The notes beneath the pieces were generated by a model. It saw only the letters and a program-made list of their open reading frames with translations, made no database searches and was not told where the DNA came from. Positions 17,220 to 24,908 of a stretch of DNA of 52,410 nt are shown piece after piece (position 1 is the stretch's first letter; every line of letters starts with the position of its first letter). The DNA is taken from positions 1-52,410 of the forward strand of contig CAZPXH010000015.1 in assembly GCA_964591085.1 (NCBI GenBank), given 5' to 3'. The stretch comes from CAZPXH01 sp964591085 (GTDB lineage Bacteria; Spirochaetota; Spirochaetia; DSM-27196; CAZPXH01). The translations under genes were made by a program, and so were the position numbers.

Positions 17220-17924
17220 ATGCTGCAGGAAGAGCTGGTATCACGGAGTCCGTTCCGGATCCTGGACAAGACCATCCACGGTGGACTCGGAACGGGGAAC
17301 CTGGGAGTAATCGCCTCACGCAAGGGTGTTGGAAAGACAGCGTGCCTCGTCCACCTGGCTACCGATCGCCTGCTGCAGAAGAAGCACGTTGTGCACGTGT
17401 CCTATGCCAGCCGGACCGACCACATTGTCAGCTGGTACGAGGATATCTTCCAGGAGATTGCACGGAACCGGAAGCTGGACAATGCCATGCAGGTTCATGA
17501 TGAGATCATCCGGAACCGCGTGCTGATGAACTTCAACCAGGAAGGCACCTCGGTTACCGCTGTTCTCAAGAGCGTTGGTACCCTCATGTCAGAAGGCTCC
17601 TTTGACGCCGAGGTCCTGGTTGTTGACGGCTTTGACTTTGCAATGGCCAGCGCCGCGGAGCTGCACCCCTTCCGGGAGTTTGCAGCTGAGCACGGCGTGA
17701 CCGTGTGGTTCTCCGCCACGGTGCGCCGGGAGGATCCCCCGGCCGATGATCGCGGGGTGCCCCAGGTGCTTCTGCCCTACATTGACGACATCGAAGTCCT
17801 TGTGACTCTTGCTCCGGCCGGACAGCAGGTGAAGCTCAACCTGATCAAGGATCACGATCGCTTTGTGACCGAGGATCTGCACCTGCATTTGGACCCCAAG
17901 ACCCTGCTGATCGCGGAGGACTGA
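17220..17924 (+). CDS. RecA/KaiC-like P-loop ATPase, unknown role
   Basis: This is a 234-residue soluble protein starting two bases after the fusA stop. It has a Walker A loop (SRKGVGKTACLVHLA, about residues 34-48), a Walker B strand (AEVLVVDGFDFAMAS) and later strands VWFSATV and DIEVLVTLAPAG, giving the single-domain RecA-like ATPase layout seen in KaiC- or RadA-related proteins. No zinc finger, Lon-like or second ATPase domain is present. GGAGG lies ten bases before ATG 17220; a TTG at 17214 that overlaps the fusA stop is an alternative start. Tight placement behind fusA suggests co-expression with translation factors; the function is not known to me. Confidence 0.8.
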   Translation: MLQEELVSRSPFRILDKTIHGGLGTGNLGVIASRKGVGKTACLVHLATDRLLQKKHVVHVSYASRTDHIVSWYEDIFQEIARNRKLDNAMQVHDEIIRNRVLMNFNQEGTSVTAVLKSVGTLMSEGSFDAEVLVVDGFDFAMASAAELHPFREFAAEHGVTVWFSATVRREDPPADDRGVPQVLLPYIDDIEVLVTLAPAGQQVKLNLIKDHDRFVTEDLHLHLDPKTLLIAED

Positions 17925-18029
17925 TCCCGTATCCGCGGGTAGCATTCCACCGGTCCGGGTTCCTCCGGGACTCTGGCCGTGATCTTCCTTCCCATTGCAA
18001 CAGCCCGGCGCAACCGGCTCTCTAACGCG

Positions 18030-18058
18030 TTTACCACGCCTGGTTGGCGCGCTATGCT
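18030..18058 (+). promoter_or_regulatory. Candidate promoter of the chemoreceptor gene
   Basis: TTTACC, 17-bp spacer, TATGCT. The transcript would carry a leader of about 65 bases with GGAGG nine bases before the ATG, unlike most promoters in the window. Confidence 0.45.
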
Positions 18059-18130
18059 ATCTCGAACCGTGACACTTGCACATCCGTTGTCGGCTCTATC
18101 GTCCCGGCTAACCGTTGGAGGAAAATCCTG

Positions 18131-20095
18131 ATGCGGTGGTGGAGAAACGCGCGGATCTCGCTGAAGATTACGTTGATCTTCCTTCCGGTAGTCCTGGTCA
18201 TTGCGGCGAACGGCGTGAACACGCTGCTAAATTTCGGCGAGCTTCGGGCCAACCTGCAGGTCACCACTGATGCCCGGCTGGAAGCAGTGCTTGCGCTCAA
18301 CGACTTTGTGGCCGTGCTGGGTGCAAGCCAGCAGCGCTACCTGCTTCTCGCCAATCAGAATGAGCCTGGCATTAGGCTTGATGATCCGGCCCAAGATGTC
18401 CTTGCCTCCCAGGACCAGATGGCTGACGCGTTGCAGCGCTATCAGGCCGCCAGAGCGCTGGAGCCCGGTGGGCAGCCTGACAGCGAACTGGAAACGTACC
18501 GGGCCCTCTCAGACGCGTACGCCCGCTACAACGTGGATAATCCCACCATTGCAGAAGCGTTCCGCATCTACAATGACCTGTCCGGCCTGGCCTCCGCGCT
18601 TGCCGATCAGAGCGAGGCCCTGATTCGTGAGTCCCTTGCTGAAACGTCCTCGGCTCTTGGCGCGGAGCAGCAATCAGCCCTGCTGCTTACCGTGATGGTT
18701 GTTGTCCTGGCTATGGGCCTTGGTCTTGTCGCCTCCAGAAGCCTGTCCCGACCCGCACAGATTCTCCAGGATCTGATGGAGCAGATATCAAAAGGCGACG
18801 GGGATTTGTCCAGGCGGATCGAGACCGTCGGTCGCCGCGATGAGCTTGGGATGGTTGCCGAGGGCTTCAACCGGTTCAGCCAGTCCGTGGAGTCCATCGT
18901 GGGTTTGACGCGCGAGAGTCTCACTGAGCTCACCGGGGTTGGCGAGCGGCTCAGCCAGACCATGGGCCAGGTCTCCACCGCGGTGACCCAGATTGTCGGG
19001 AACCTGGACAGAATCTCGGGCGAGAGCGGGCGCCAGGAGCTGGCGGTTGAAGAAACAAGCGGGGCGGTGAACCGGATTGCTGACTCCATTGATGGCCTGC
19101 GAGCCCGAGTTGAAGATCAAGCGGCTGCAGTTACACAGAGTTCTGCTGCCATAGAGGAGATGGTGGCGAGCATCCGCACCGTTACCGACAACCTCGGCTA
19201 CGTTGAGTCACAGCTTGGCGAACTCCGGGGCGCTGCAGACGTCGGCAACACCAAACTGGGAAGCGTGACGGAGCAGGTTCACAGCGTTGCGAGGCGCTCC
19301 GATCAGCTCAAGGAGGCGAACGAACTCATTGCGAGCCTTGCGTCTCAAACCAACCTTCTGGCGATGAATGCCGCGATTGAGGCTGCGCACGCCGGTGAGT
19401 ACGGTCGAGGCTTTGCGGTGGTGGCGGATGAGATACGCAAGCTCGCGGAGACCACAAACGAGCAGAGCCGGGAGATTGATGCGAGCCTCTCCGACATCCT
19501 CGCAGCAATTGATGCAGTAGTTGGCGCAAGCGACGAGGCCCGGGATTCCTTTGGTCACGTGCTCTCACGCATTGAGCATGTGAATCAGCTAAACGCCGAG
19601 GTCACCAGCGCTATGCGGGAGCAGAGCACCGGGAGCCAGCAGATTCTGGAAGCCATCTCCACGATCAGCCAGACAACCCAGCGTGTAGATGACGACTCCG
19701 CCGGCATTGCCGAGTCTGCCGGCACGATCCGCACCCGGGCCCAGGCCCTGGCCGAGCTGAGTCAGTCTCTCCGCATTGGCATGCAGGAGATTTCAGAGGT
19801 CACCAGAGACATTTCGGGTAGTGTTGGTGCCGTCCGCGAGCTGTCCGCCGAAAACAGTGCCTGCATCCAGCAGGTCTGCGACGCAGTCGGCCGTTTTCGC
19901 ATCACCGGTGACAGTGCCGATGAGGAAGGGAACCCGCAGCCCGCTACTGAGCTCTACAATCCCGGTGAAACCGCGCCGGCCGCGTTGCAGCGTCACGCGA
20001 CTGCGCCTTCACCCGCGGATCGGAGGCGGCTGGAAGTTACCCCGCCGCCCGGTGCTGCGGTTCCGGATCCCGATGACGTCGGCGGAGCTGATTGA
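18131..20095 (+). CDS. Methyl-accepting chemotaxis protein
   Basis: This is a 654-residue transmembrane chemoreceptor. Its order is a cytoplasmic N-tail, helix 1 (ITLIFLPVVLVIAANGV), an extracytoplasmic helical ligand domain (about 35-185), helix 2 (LLLTVMVVVLAMGLGLVAS), HAMP (LSRPAQILQDLMEQISKGDG...), then a long signalling coiled coil. Its hairpin tip is recognisable as QTNLLAMNAAIEAAHAGEYG and RGFAVVADEIRKLAETT. The C-terminal tail is Pro/Ala-rich and has no CheR-binding pentapeptide. I chose ATG 18131, with GGAGG nine bases upstream, over an extension to 18044 that would put charged sequence of no known type in front. The last 59 bp overlap the convergent YhhQ gene. Confidence 0.94.
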   Translation: MRWWRNARISLKITLIFLPVVLVIAANGVNTLLNFGELRANLQVTTDARLEAVLALNDFVAVLGASQQRYLLLANQNEPGIRLDDPAQDVLASQDQMADALQRYQAARALEPGGQPDSELETYRALSDAYARYNVDNPTIAEAFRIYNDLSGLASALADQSEALIRESLAETSSALGAEQQSALLLTVMVVVLAMGLGLVASRSLSRPAQILQDLMEQISKGDGDLSRRIETVGRRDELGMVAEGFNRFSQSVESIVGLTRESLTELTGVGERLSQTMGQVSTAVTQIVGNLDRISGESGRQELAVEETSGAVNRIADSIDGLRARVEDQAAAVTQSSAAIEEMVASIRTVTDNLGYVESQLGELRGAADVGNTKLGSVTEQVHSVARRSDQLKEANELIASLASQTNLLAMNAAIEAAHAGEYGRGFAVVADEIRKLAETTNEQSREIDASLSDILAAIDAVVGASDEARDSFGHVLSRIEHVNQLNAEVTSAMREQSTGSQQILEAISTISQTTQRVDDDSAGIAESAGTIRTRAQALAELSQSLRIGMQEISEVTRDISGSVGAVRELSAENSACIQQVCDAVGRFRITGDSADEEGNPQPATELYNPGETAPAALQRHATAPSPADRRRLEVTPPPGAAVPDPDDVGGAD

Positions 20096-20741
20096 CGCCA
20101 ACATAGACAAGGGGCGTATCAAAGAGGGCAAGGAGCGCCTTTAGCAGATAGTAGGGCGGCACCATCGAGCCCAGCACGTAACCCAGGGTGAACTGGGGAC
20201 TGATGCCCCAGAATGCGATCAGCATGAAGACCACCGTATCGATGAACTGGCTTACCAGCGTGGACAGGTTGTTCCGTAGCCAGAGATACCGTCCTCCGGT
20301 CTGCTGTTTCCAGAACTCAAAGGCCCAGACATCGTGGGTCTGGGCAAGCCCGAACGCCACAATGCTTGCGATGGTGATCCGGAGGCTGGAGCGGAACACC
20401 GTCACGTAGGCGTCATTGAGGGGGGCAAAGCGCTCGGCGGGGCGGGCTACCGTTGCAAGCGCCGTCACCCCCAGCACGATGGTGAGTACAATCAGCGTTG
20501 CCCGTACAAGCGTCCGCGCAGACTCCCGGCCGTACACCTCGGTGAGGATGTCCGTTATCAGGAAGGTGAGCGGAAACAGGATGAGGCTGACCGACGCGGT
20601 GAACTCAAGCCCGAAGAGGGTGAACAGCGGGACTATCTTGGTGCCCATGAGGTTGGCCGCCACAATGCTCCCAACGAATAGACTGGAAAGCACGATGTAT
20701 GCAGAATCGGGCGGCCTGGGACCGCTGCCGGTTGTGTTCAT
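20037..20741 (-). CDS. yhhQ: YhhQ/VUT-family queuosine-precursor transporter
   Basis: This is a 234-residue membrane protein with about six helices. The family moves queuosine precursors (preQ0/preQ1) into the cell for tRNA modification. Diagnostic stretches are FVGSIVAANLMGTKIVPLF, LFPLTFLITDILTEVYGRE, WLRNNLSTLVSQFIDTVVF and LLKALLALFDTPLVYVGV. The length fits the family. Other queuosine genes are not in the window, so the substrate rests on family membership. The Arg/His/Pro-rich C-terminal tail is encoded in the 59-bp overlap with the chemoreceptor gene, suggesting an extended reading frame after a deletion. Confidence 0.88.
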   Translation of the reverse strand: MNTTGSGPRPPDSAYIVLSSLFVGSIVAANLMGTKIVPLFTLFGLEFTASVSLILFPLTFLITDILTEVYGRESARTLVRATLIVLTIVLGVTALATVARPAERFAPLNDAYVTVFRSSLRITIASIVAFGLAQTHDVWAFEFWKQQTGGRYLWLRNNLSTLVSQFIDTVVFMLIAFWGISPQFTLGYVLGSMVPPYYLLKALLALFDTPLVYVGVNQLRRRHRDPEPQHRAAG

Positions 20742-20748
20742 GAGCGGG

Positions 20749-20754
20749 ACAGTA
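20749..20754 (-). promoter_or_regulatory. -10 element of yhhQ
   Basis: TACTGT on the minus strand, seven bases before the yhhQ ATG, with no Shine-Dalgarno sequence between. Confidence 0.45.
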
Positions 20755-20847
20755 GCAACGCAGAAACTGCAGCGTCCAGCAGGGACCTGCCATCAGGAGC
20801 CAAAGGTCTCAACTCCGACCAGCCCGGGAAGTTGCCGCGGGCGGTGA

Positions 20848-20853
20848 TATTAT
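20848..20853 (+). promoter_or_regulatory. -10-like element before the EAL gene
   Basis: TATTAT, ten bases before GTG 20864 and thirteen before ATG 20867. There is no Shine-Dalgarno sequence. Confidence 0.35.
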
Positions 20854-20866
20854 TGAATTTACAGTG

Positions 20867-22663
20867 ATGCGCACGGTGACGCAGCAGGAATTCCGTGGCG
20901 AGCTCCTGTTTATTCGCGTGGCAAGCCTGCTCATTTCCGCCGTCATTCCACTCATCGTGATCCTGCTGGTCGGCGGTTGGATCTCTGGAATCGGGTGGTT
21001 TCTGCTGGGGGCGGCACTCCTGTCACCCATAGCATTTGCCATCAGCTTTCGTCAGAACGGCCAGGAAGTATCTCGGAGGCTGGCACTCACCTCTGTCCTG
21101 GCAATCGGCGTGGGCCTCACGCTAAACCCGGACGAGTACTTTCCCATCCGCCTGGTCCTGTTTGCGCTGCCCCCACCCCTGATCTATCTCTCCCGTCCTC
21201 GAACCGGAGTCCTGCTGAACCTTGGATTCCTGGCGCTGCTCCAGCTGAGGCTCCTGCTCAACGTAGGTGGACTGGAGCCGATCAACGCGCCGCTCGAGAC
21301 GCGCCAGTTCTATCTGATCGCCTACACCGCGCTCGTTGTCTACGTGATAGCGGTTGCCTACCTCAATCAGCGACAGATCGTGGCTCTTCAGCGTCAGGCA
21401 GTCACCGATCCTGCAACCGGGCTGCCGAACCTCACCGTCTTCTCCGAAGGGCTTGGACATGGTCCTTCGCAGGCCCTGCTGGTGGAGGTTGCAAATTCCT
21501 CCCACCTGTCCGCCCGCTTCGGGGCGGAGACTGTCCAGGCTGCTCGGGTGGCCCTGGCAGCGCGGCTTCAGTTTGAGCTGGGATCCCAATGGCAGCTGTT
21601 TCAGTACCGGGAGCACGCGTACATGCTCCTTGGGTCCCGGGATCTCCGGGAAACACTCACGGTCATACGCCGCTCGCTGGAGGAGCCGATATCCTCGGGC
21701 CCGTTTCGAATTCCCTTTGAGTACCGCTACGCAGGCTGCAGTGTTGCGCGGGGCGATGAACCCCGCGCGATCATCCGTCGCCTGGACACAGCAATGCGCG
21801 AGGCGGCCTATGCCCCCGCCGGTACGTACGTGGAGTCATCGCCCGAACAGCGGGATCGCGCTGCGCGGCGTTTGCTGCTTACCGATCTCCTCCCCGGTGC
21901 GATGGGGTCAGGGGAGTTTCGCCTTGTGTATCAGCCGATCGTGGCAGCAGCCAGCGGGATCATTGAGGGCGTGGAAGTCCTGTCGCGCTGGGAGTCGTCC
22001 GACTTTGGAAGCATCTCTCCCGGCGAGTTCGTTCCCCTGATTGAGGATCTTGGCCTCATGGTCCCGTTCACCGAGCAGTTGCTGCAGCGGCTGGGTGGCG
22101 ACATCGCTCAGGTTTTTGCGCAAACCCGCCTCACCGTATCGGTCAACCTTTCTCCGCTGCATCTGGAGGATCGCAGCGCACTTCCCCGCTTGCTGGATGT
22201 GCTCGCGCGAATGGACACCAACAAGGCGCGGCTGATGCTGGAACTCACGGAGGGGGTCCTGATGAGCGACAATCCGGCAACAACTGACGCGCTTGCCGCG
22301 TTGCGTGAACGCGGGTCCAGCCTGGCCATTGACGACTTCGGGACCGGCTATTCCAGCCTGGACTACCTGCGGCGATATCCCGTGGACCGTATCAAGATTG
22401 ACCGCAGGTTTGTGACGTCCATCCACGAGCTACCGCGAAACGCCCGCATCGTGAGTTCCATTGTAGAACTCGCGCGCGGAATCGGGAGCACCGTTGTGGC
22501 GGAAGGTGTACAGGAAGAATCGGAGCGGACGGTAATCCGGGACCTTGGCGTGGATGCCATTCAGGGATACCTGTTTGGGCGGCCAGTCCCCGCTGAGGAG
22601 CTCTACCGCAAGCTCGGGCTGGCGGTAGAGGCCGTTTCCGGCGCTTCAAGCGCCTCCAGATAG
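20867..22663 (+). CDS. Membrane EAL-domain c-di-GMP phosphodiesterase with degenerate GGDEF
   Basis: This is a 598-residue protein. About 175 N-terminal residues form several membrane helices (LLISAVIPLIVILLVGGW onward), like a membrane sensor module. A GGDEF-like fold follows (TDPATGLPNLTVFSEGLG) but the active-site GGDEF motif is replaced by YREHAYMLL, so it cannot be a cyclase. The C-terminal EAL domain looks active: VEVLSRWES (EVL in place of EAL), NLSPLHL, ELTEG, DDFGTGYSSLDYLRR, VDRIKIDRRFV, VAEGVQ and QGYLFGRP. It should hydrolyse c-di-GMP at the membrane. The start is ATG 20867; GTG 20864 is equivalent apart from one residue. Its last 61 bp overlap the convergent acyltransferase gene. 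Confidence 0.9.
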   Translation: MRTVTQQEFRGELLFIRVASLLISAVIPLIVILLVGGWISGIGWFLLGAALLSPIAFAISFRQNGQEVSRRLALTSVLAIGVGLTLNPDEYFPIRLVLFALPPPLIYLSRPRTGVLLNLGFLALLQLRLLLNVGGLEPINAPLETRQFYLIAYTALVVYVIAVAYLNQRQIVALQRQAVTDPATGLPNLTVFSEGLGHGPSQALLVEVANSSHLSARFGAETVQAARVALAARLQFELGSQWQLFQYREHAYMLLGSRDLRETLTVIRRSLEEPISSGPFRIPFEYRYAGCSVARGDEPRAIIRRLDTAMREAAYAPAGTYVESSPEQRDRAARRLLLTDLLPGAMGSGEFRLVYQPIVAAASGIIEGVEVLSRWESSDFGSISPGEFVPLIEDLGLMVPFTEQLLQRLGGDIAQVFAQTRLTVSVNLSPLHLEDRSALPRLLDVLARMDTNKARLMLELTEGVLMSDNPATTDALAALRERGSSLAIDDFGTGYSSLDYLRRYPVDRIKIDRRFVTSIHELPRNARIVSSIVELARGIGSTVVAEGVQEESERTVIRDLGVDAIQGYLFGRPVPAEELYRKLGLAVEAVSGASSASR

Positions 22664-23319
22664 TTCCAGCCTGGTTGACTGCCCGCGTAGGTTCCCCGAA
22701 GCTCCGGCGGAAGCAGCACGGCCAGTTGCACCATCATCTCCTCCGTTGCTGCTCTAATGTCCGAGCTTTTCGGTGGTCCGTTTGTCTGAGGGAGCCTCAC
22801 CCGAAAGGGTTTGCCCATACGCAGATATGCGCGGGGACGATGGAAGCGCGCCAAGGCTTTATGCGGTTCCCTCAGGCCCCAGGTAACCACCGGGTAGACC
22901 GGTGCGCAGGCATCGGAAGCCAGAAGAGCGGCACCGGGTTGCCCGCGCTGGAGGGTTCCGCTCTCGCTCCGAGTGCCTTCCGGTGCGATTCCCAGGAACT
23001 CACCCTTCGAAAGCGCGCTCCGGGCCCGTTCCAGGGCTGGTCTGTCCAACCTCCCACGCCGGACTGGAATCACATCCCAGGTGTTCATCAGGAATCGTGT
23101 GAGGATGTTGTTCCACAGCTCCACCTTGCCCAGGGCGGTAGCCTTTCGTGGCGCCATGAACACGTAGTACAGCGGACCCTCCACGTTGCTGGTGTGGTTG
23201 GAGAGGAGAATAGCGGGGCCTTCCATGGGAAGCCGATACAGGTCTGCCACGCTGATGCGATAGACCACACGGATCAGGCCACGGAGAACCGCATTTGTGA
23301 TTCGCTCACGGAGACTCAT
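22603..23319 (-). CDS. PlsC-like 1-acylglycerol-3-phosphate acyltransferase
   Basis: This is a 238-residue glycerolipid acyltransferase, which should add the second acyl chain in phosphatidic acid synthesis. Motif I is NHTSNVEGP: the catalytic His42 is present, but the HX4D acid is Glu47. Motif II-like DVIPVRRGRLD and motif III-like LGIAPEGTRSESG are present. There is no strong membrane helix besides the amphipathic N-terminus. It starts inside the stop codon of the EEP lipoprotein gene (ATGA), so the two are coupled, with the thioredoxin-fold gene before them. The substrate may differ from canonical PlsC because of the His/Glu variant; I therefore give no gene symbol. Confidence 0.85.
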   Translation of the reverse strand: MSLRERITNAVLRGLIRVVYRISVADLYRLPMEGPAILLSNHTSNVEGPLYYVFMAPRKATALGKVELWNNILTRFLMNTWDVIPVRRGRLDRPALERARSALSKGEFLGIAPEGTRSESGTLQRGQPGAALLASDACAPVYPVVTWGLREPHKALARFHRPRAYLRMGKPFRVRLPQTNGPPKSSDIRAATEEMMVQLAVLLPPELRGTYAGSQPGWNYLEALEAPETASTASPSLR

Positions 23320-24260
23320 TGGCTATACACCAGACCTGCAAAGATCGGGAAGTGATCCGATGGCCATGTGCCTTCCGGCTCCCGGAAGTAGGAGATCCCG
23401 GAGCGAAGGACACCGAGATCGCTACTGATGAGGATGTGGTCTATGCGTGGCCACAGCGTTACGCCGCGTCCGCCGTGATAGCTCCCCGTGCGGGAGCCGG
23501 AAACCGCGTGACGAAGGCCTGCCTGTTGAATCACCCGGAGCGGTCTGCTGGTAGGGAATGCATTGAAATCGCCAAGTACGATCACGTGCTCAGCATCTCG
23601 CGCCTCGCGGACAAAGTCACGGATCAAGCGCGCGCCGTTTCTCTTGGATCGAATGGCGATGTGGTCAAAGTGCGTATTGAGGACAAGGAGGCGGTTTCCG
23701 CCTTCCAGGTCTGTCAGCCGGATCCATGTCACAGAAACGGGGTCGTTTGCTCCCCAGCTCATCGAATGGAGTTCTTCTGGTGCATCCGATAGGAAGAACC
23801 AGCCTTCTTCCTGCGGGGCAAAGCGCCGGGTGCGGTACATCACGGGGTTCTCTGTGGGCATCTGATAGGGACTGCCCGTACCCGCCCAGCCATACTCCGG
23901 GAAGGCATCCGCAAGGTCTGCTCGCTGGAGTGAGGGTGCGAAGGGTGCGCCACGGTTGTTCTGGACTTCCTGGAATCCAACGATATCCGGATCCTCCCTC
24001 CGGATGGCCGCAATGACCCCGCCTTTCCTGCTCTCCCAGTGCGTTACGGAGCGCTCACCCCAGATCTTCAGGACGTTGAAGCTCCCAACGGTGAGAGCTT
24101 CTCCGCTGCCCTGAGGAACCACAGCCTCGTCCGGCATTCGCGAAACCGGCCCGCCGTCCGGGAGCGCGGCACAGCCTCCCAGCAGCACGGATACCAAGAG
24201 GAGCGGCAGCAGTGACCCAGGACGCGCCAGGGACGTCCCCGGTTCCGTTCGCCTCCTCAT
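23316..24260 (-). CDS. Secreted lipoprotein of the endonuclease/exonuclease/phosphatase family
   Basis: This is a 314-residue protein whose N-terminus is a lipoprotein signal (PLLLVSVLLGGCAALPDGG, lipid on the Cys). The mature part has the metal-dependent EEP fold with its conserved sites in order: TVGSFNVLKIWGE, DIVGFQEVQ, VLNTHFDHIAIRSK, VLGDFNAFPTS, RIDHILIS, WPSDHFPI. It should be a phosphodiesterase or nuclease acting outside the cytoplasmic membrane; the substrate is unknown. I chose ATG 24260, which overlaps the stop of the preceding gene (ATGA). The open frame continues to 24437 but the added residues are Arg/Pro-rich and lie in the other gene. It is coupled to the acyltransferase behind it. 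Confidence 0.9.
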   Translation of the reverse strand: MRRRTEPGTSLARPGSLLPLLLVSVLLGGCAALPDGGPVSRMPDEAVVPQGSGEALTVGSFNVLKIWGERSVTHWESRKGGVIAAIRREDPDIVGFQEVQNNRGAPFAPSLQRADLADAFPEYGWAGTGSPYQMPTENPVMYRTRRFAPQEEGWFFLSDAPEELHSMSWGANDPVSVTWIRLTDLEGGNRLLVLNTHFDHIAIRSKRNGARLIRDFVREARDAEHVIVLGDFNAFPTSRPLRVIQQAGLRHAVSGSRTGSYHGGRGVTLWPRIDHILISSDLGVLRSGISYFREPEGTWPSDHFPIFAGLVYSQ

Positions 24261-24865
24261 TCCTCGATCAGACCAATGAGGTGATCGGCAACCAAGGTCC
24301 ACAGGTCGCCGCGGTACCAGTCGGCCATCTCCGGCAGAAGTTCTGCGTAGATGCGCGTCATCTCCAGCGTGGCACGGCGGCTGCCTTCTGCTCGCTCGGC
24401 CTCCAGGTCGGCAAGCTCCGGGCGTTCGGCCTTCCATTCCGCGACTCTCCGGTCTGCTGCCTCGGTGCGTTCCATGAAGCGCGCGATTTCTGATCCCGAG
24501 GCATCGAAGAAACTGACAACCGGAATATGGTCGTAGCCCTCGGCCTCATAGTTGCCTCGAAGGTCCGGGAACATATCCCGCCGGAACACCCGCACGGTGA
24601 GGCCCGCTTCTTCCCGTCCCATCGCGAACACAAGCGGCAGGTTGACCACGGCATCCCCGCACCAGTCTTCGGTCATGGCAACGGCTCGGACACTACCGCC
24701 ACGAGCTGCAACGGCCGATGCCAGCCTTGCCCGATGCGAGGAATGCAGGTGCTTGGATGCTTCCGCATCGAGTGATCGCATGATCTCTCCGTTTCGCGAC
24801 ATGCTTTCCAGGTATTGCGGTGGGGTGAACATCTGAATCCACTGAGATTCACTGAGTTGAAGCAT
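24257..24865 (-). CDS. Thioredoxin-fold protein with a single-Cys WCGD site
   Basis: This is a 202-residue soluble protein of a thioredoxin-like family found in several bacterial phyla. An ~50-residue helical N-terminus precedes the fold. The active-site position reads TEDWCGDAVVNLP, so only the first Cys of the usual CxxC is present. The cis-Pro segment is HIPVVSFFDASG. The C-terminal ~70 residues are a helical extension with RRATLEMTRIYAELLPEM. One Cys suggests monothiol chemistry or a structural role rather than dithiol reduction. It is the first gene of a three-gene unit with the EEP lipoprotein and acyltransferase. Confidence 0.8.
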   Translation of the reverse strand: MLQLSESQWIQMFTPPQYLESMSRNGEIMRSLDAEASKHLHSSHRARLASAVAARGGSVRAVAMTEDWCGDAVVNLPLVFAMGREEAGLTVRVFRRDMFPDLRGNYEAEGYDHIPVVSFFDASGSEIARFMERTEAADRRVAEWKAERPELADLEAERAEGSRRATLEMTRIYAELLPEMADWYRGDLWTLVADHLIGLIEE

Positions 24866-24871
24866 GGCGCG

Positions 24872-24877
24872 AATGTA
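24872..24877 (-). promoter_or_regulatory. -10 element of the thioredoxin-fold/EEP/acyltransferase unit
   Basis: TACATT on the minus strand, six bases before the ATG. There is no room for a ribosome-binding site. Confidence 0.45.
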
Positions 24878-24908
24878 GCAGAAGCACTGCGCAACGGCGA
24901 CGCCGGAA

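Noticed and set aside
17852..18037. A 61-codon minus-strand frame between the P-loop ATPase and the chemoreceptor
   Set aside because: No family resemblance, no promoter of the type seen elsewhere, and part of it lies inside the neighbouring gene. The rest of this ~200-bp gap holds only the chemoreceptor promoter and leader.
18044..18130. N-terminal extension of the chemoreceptor
   Set aside because: ATG 18131 has GGAGG at good spacing and leaves a normal chemoreceptor N-terminus; the extension covers the candidate promoter.
24261..24437. N-terminal extension of the EEP lipoprotein
   Set aside because: It would bury the lipoprotein signal in mid-protein and lies in the preceding gene; ATG 24260 forms an ATGA overlap typical of the region.
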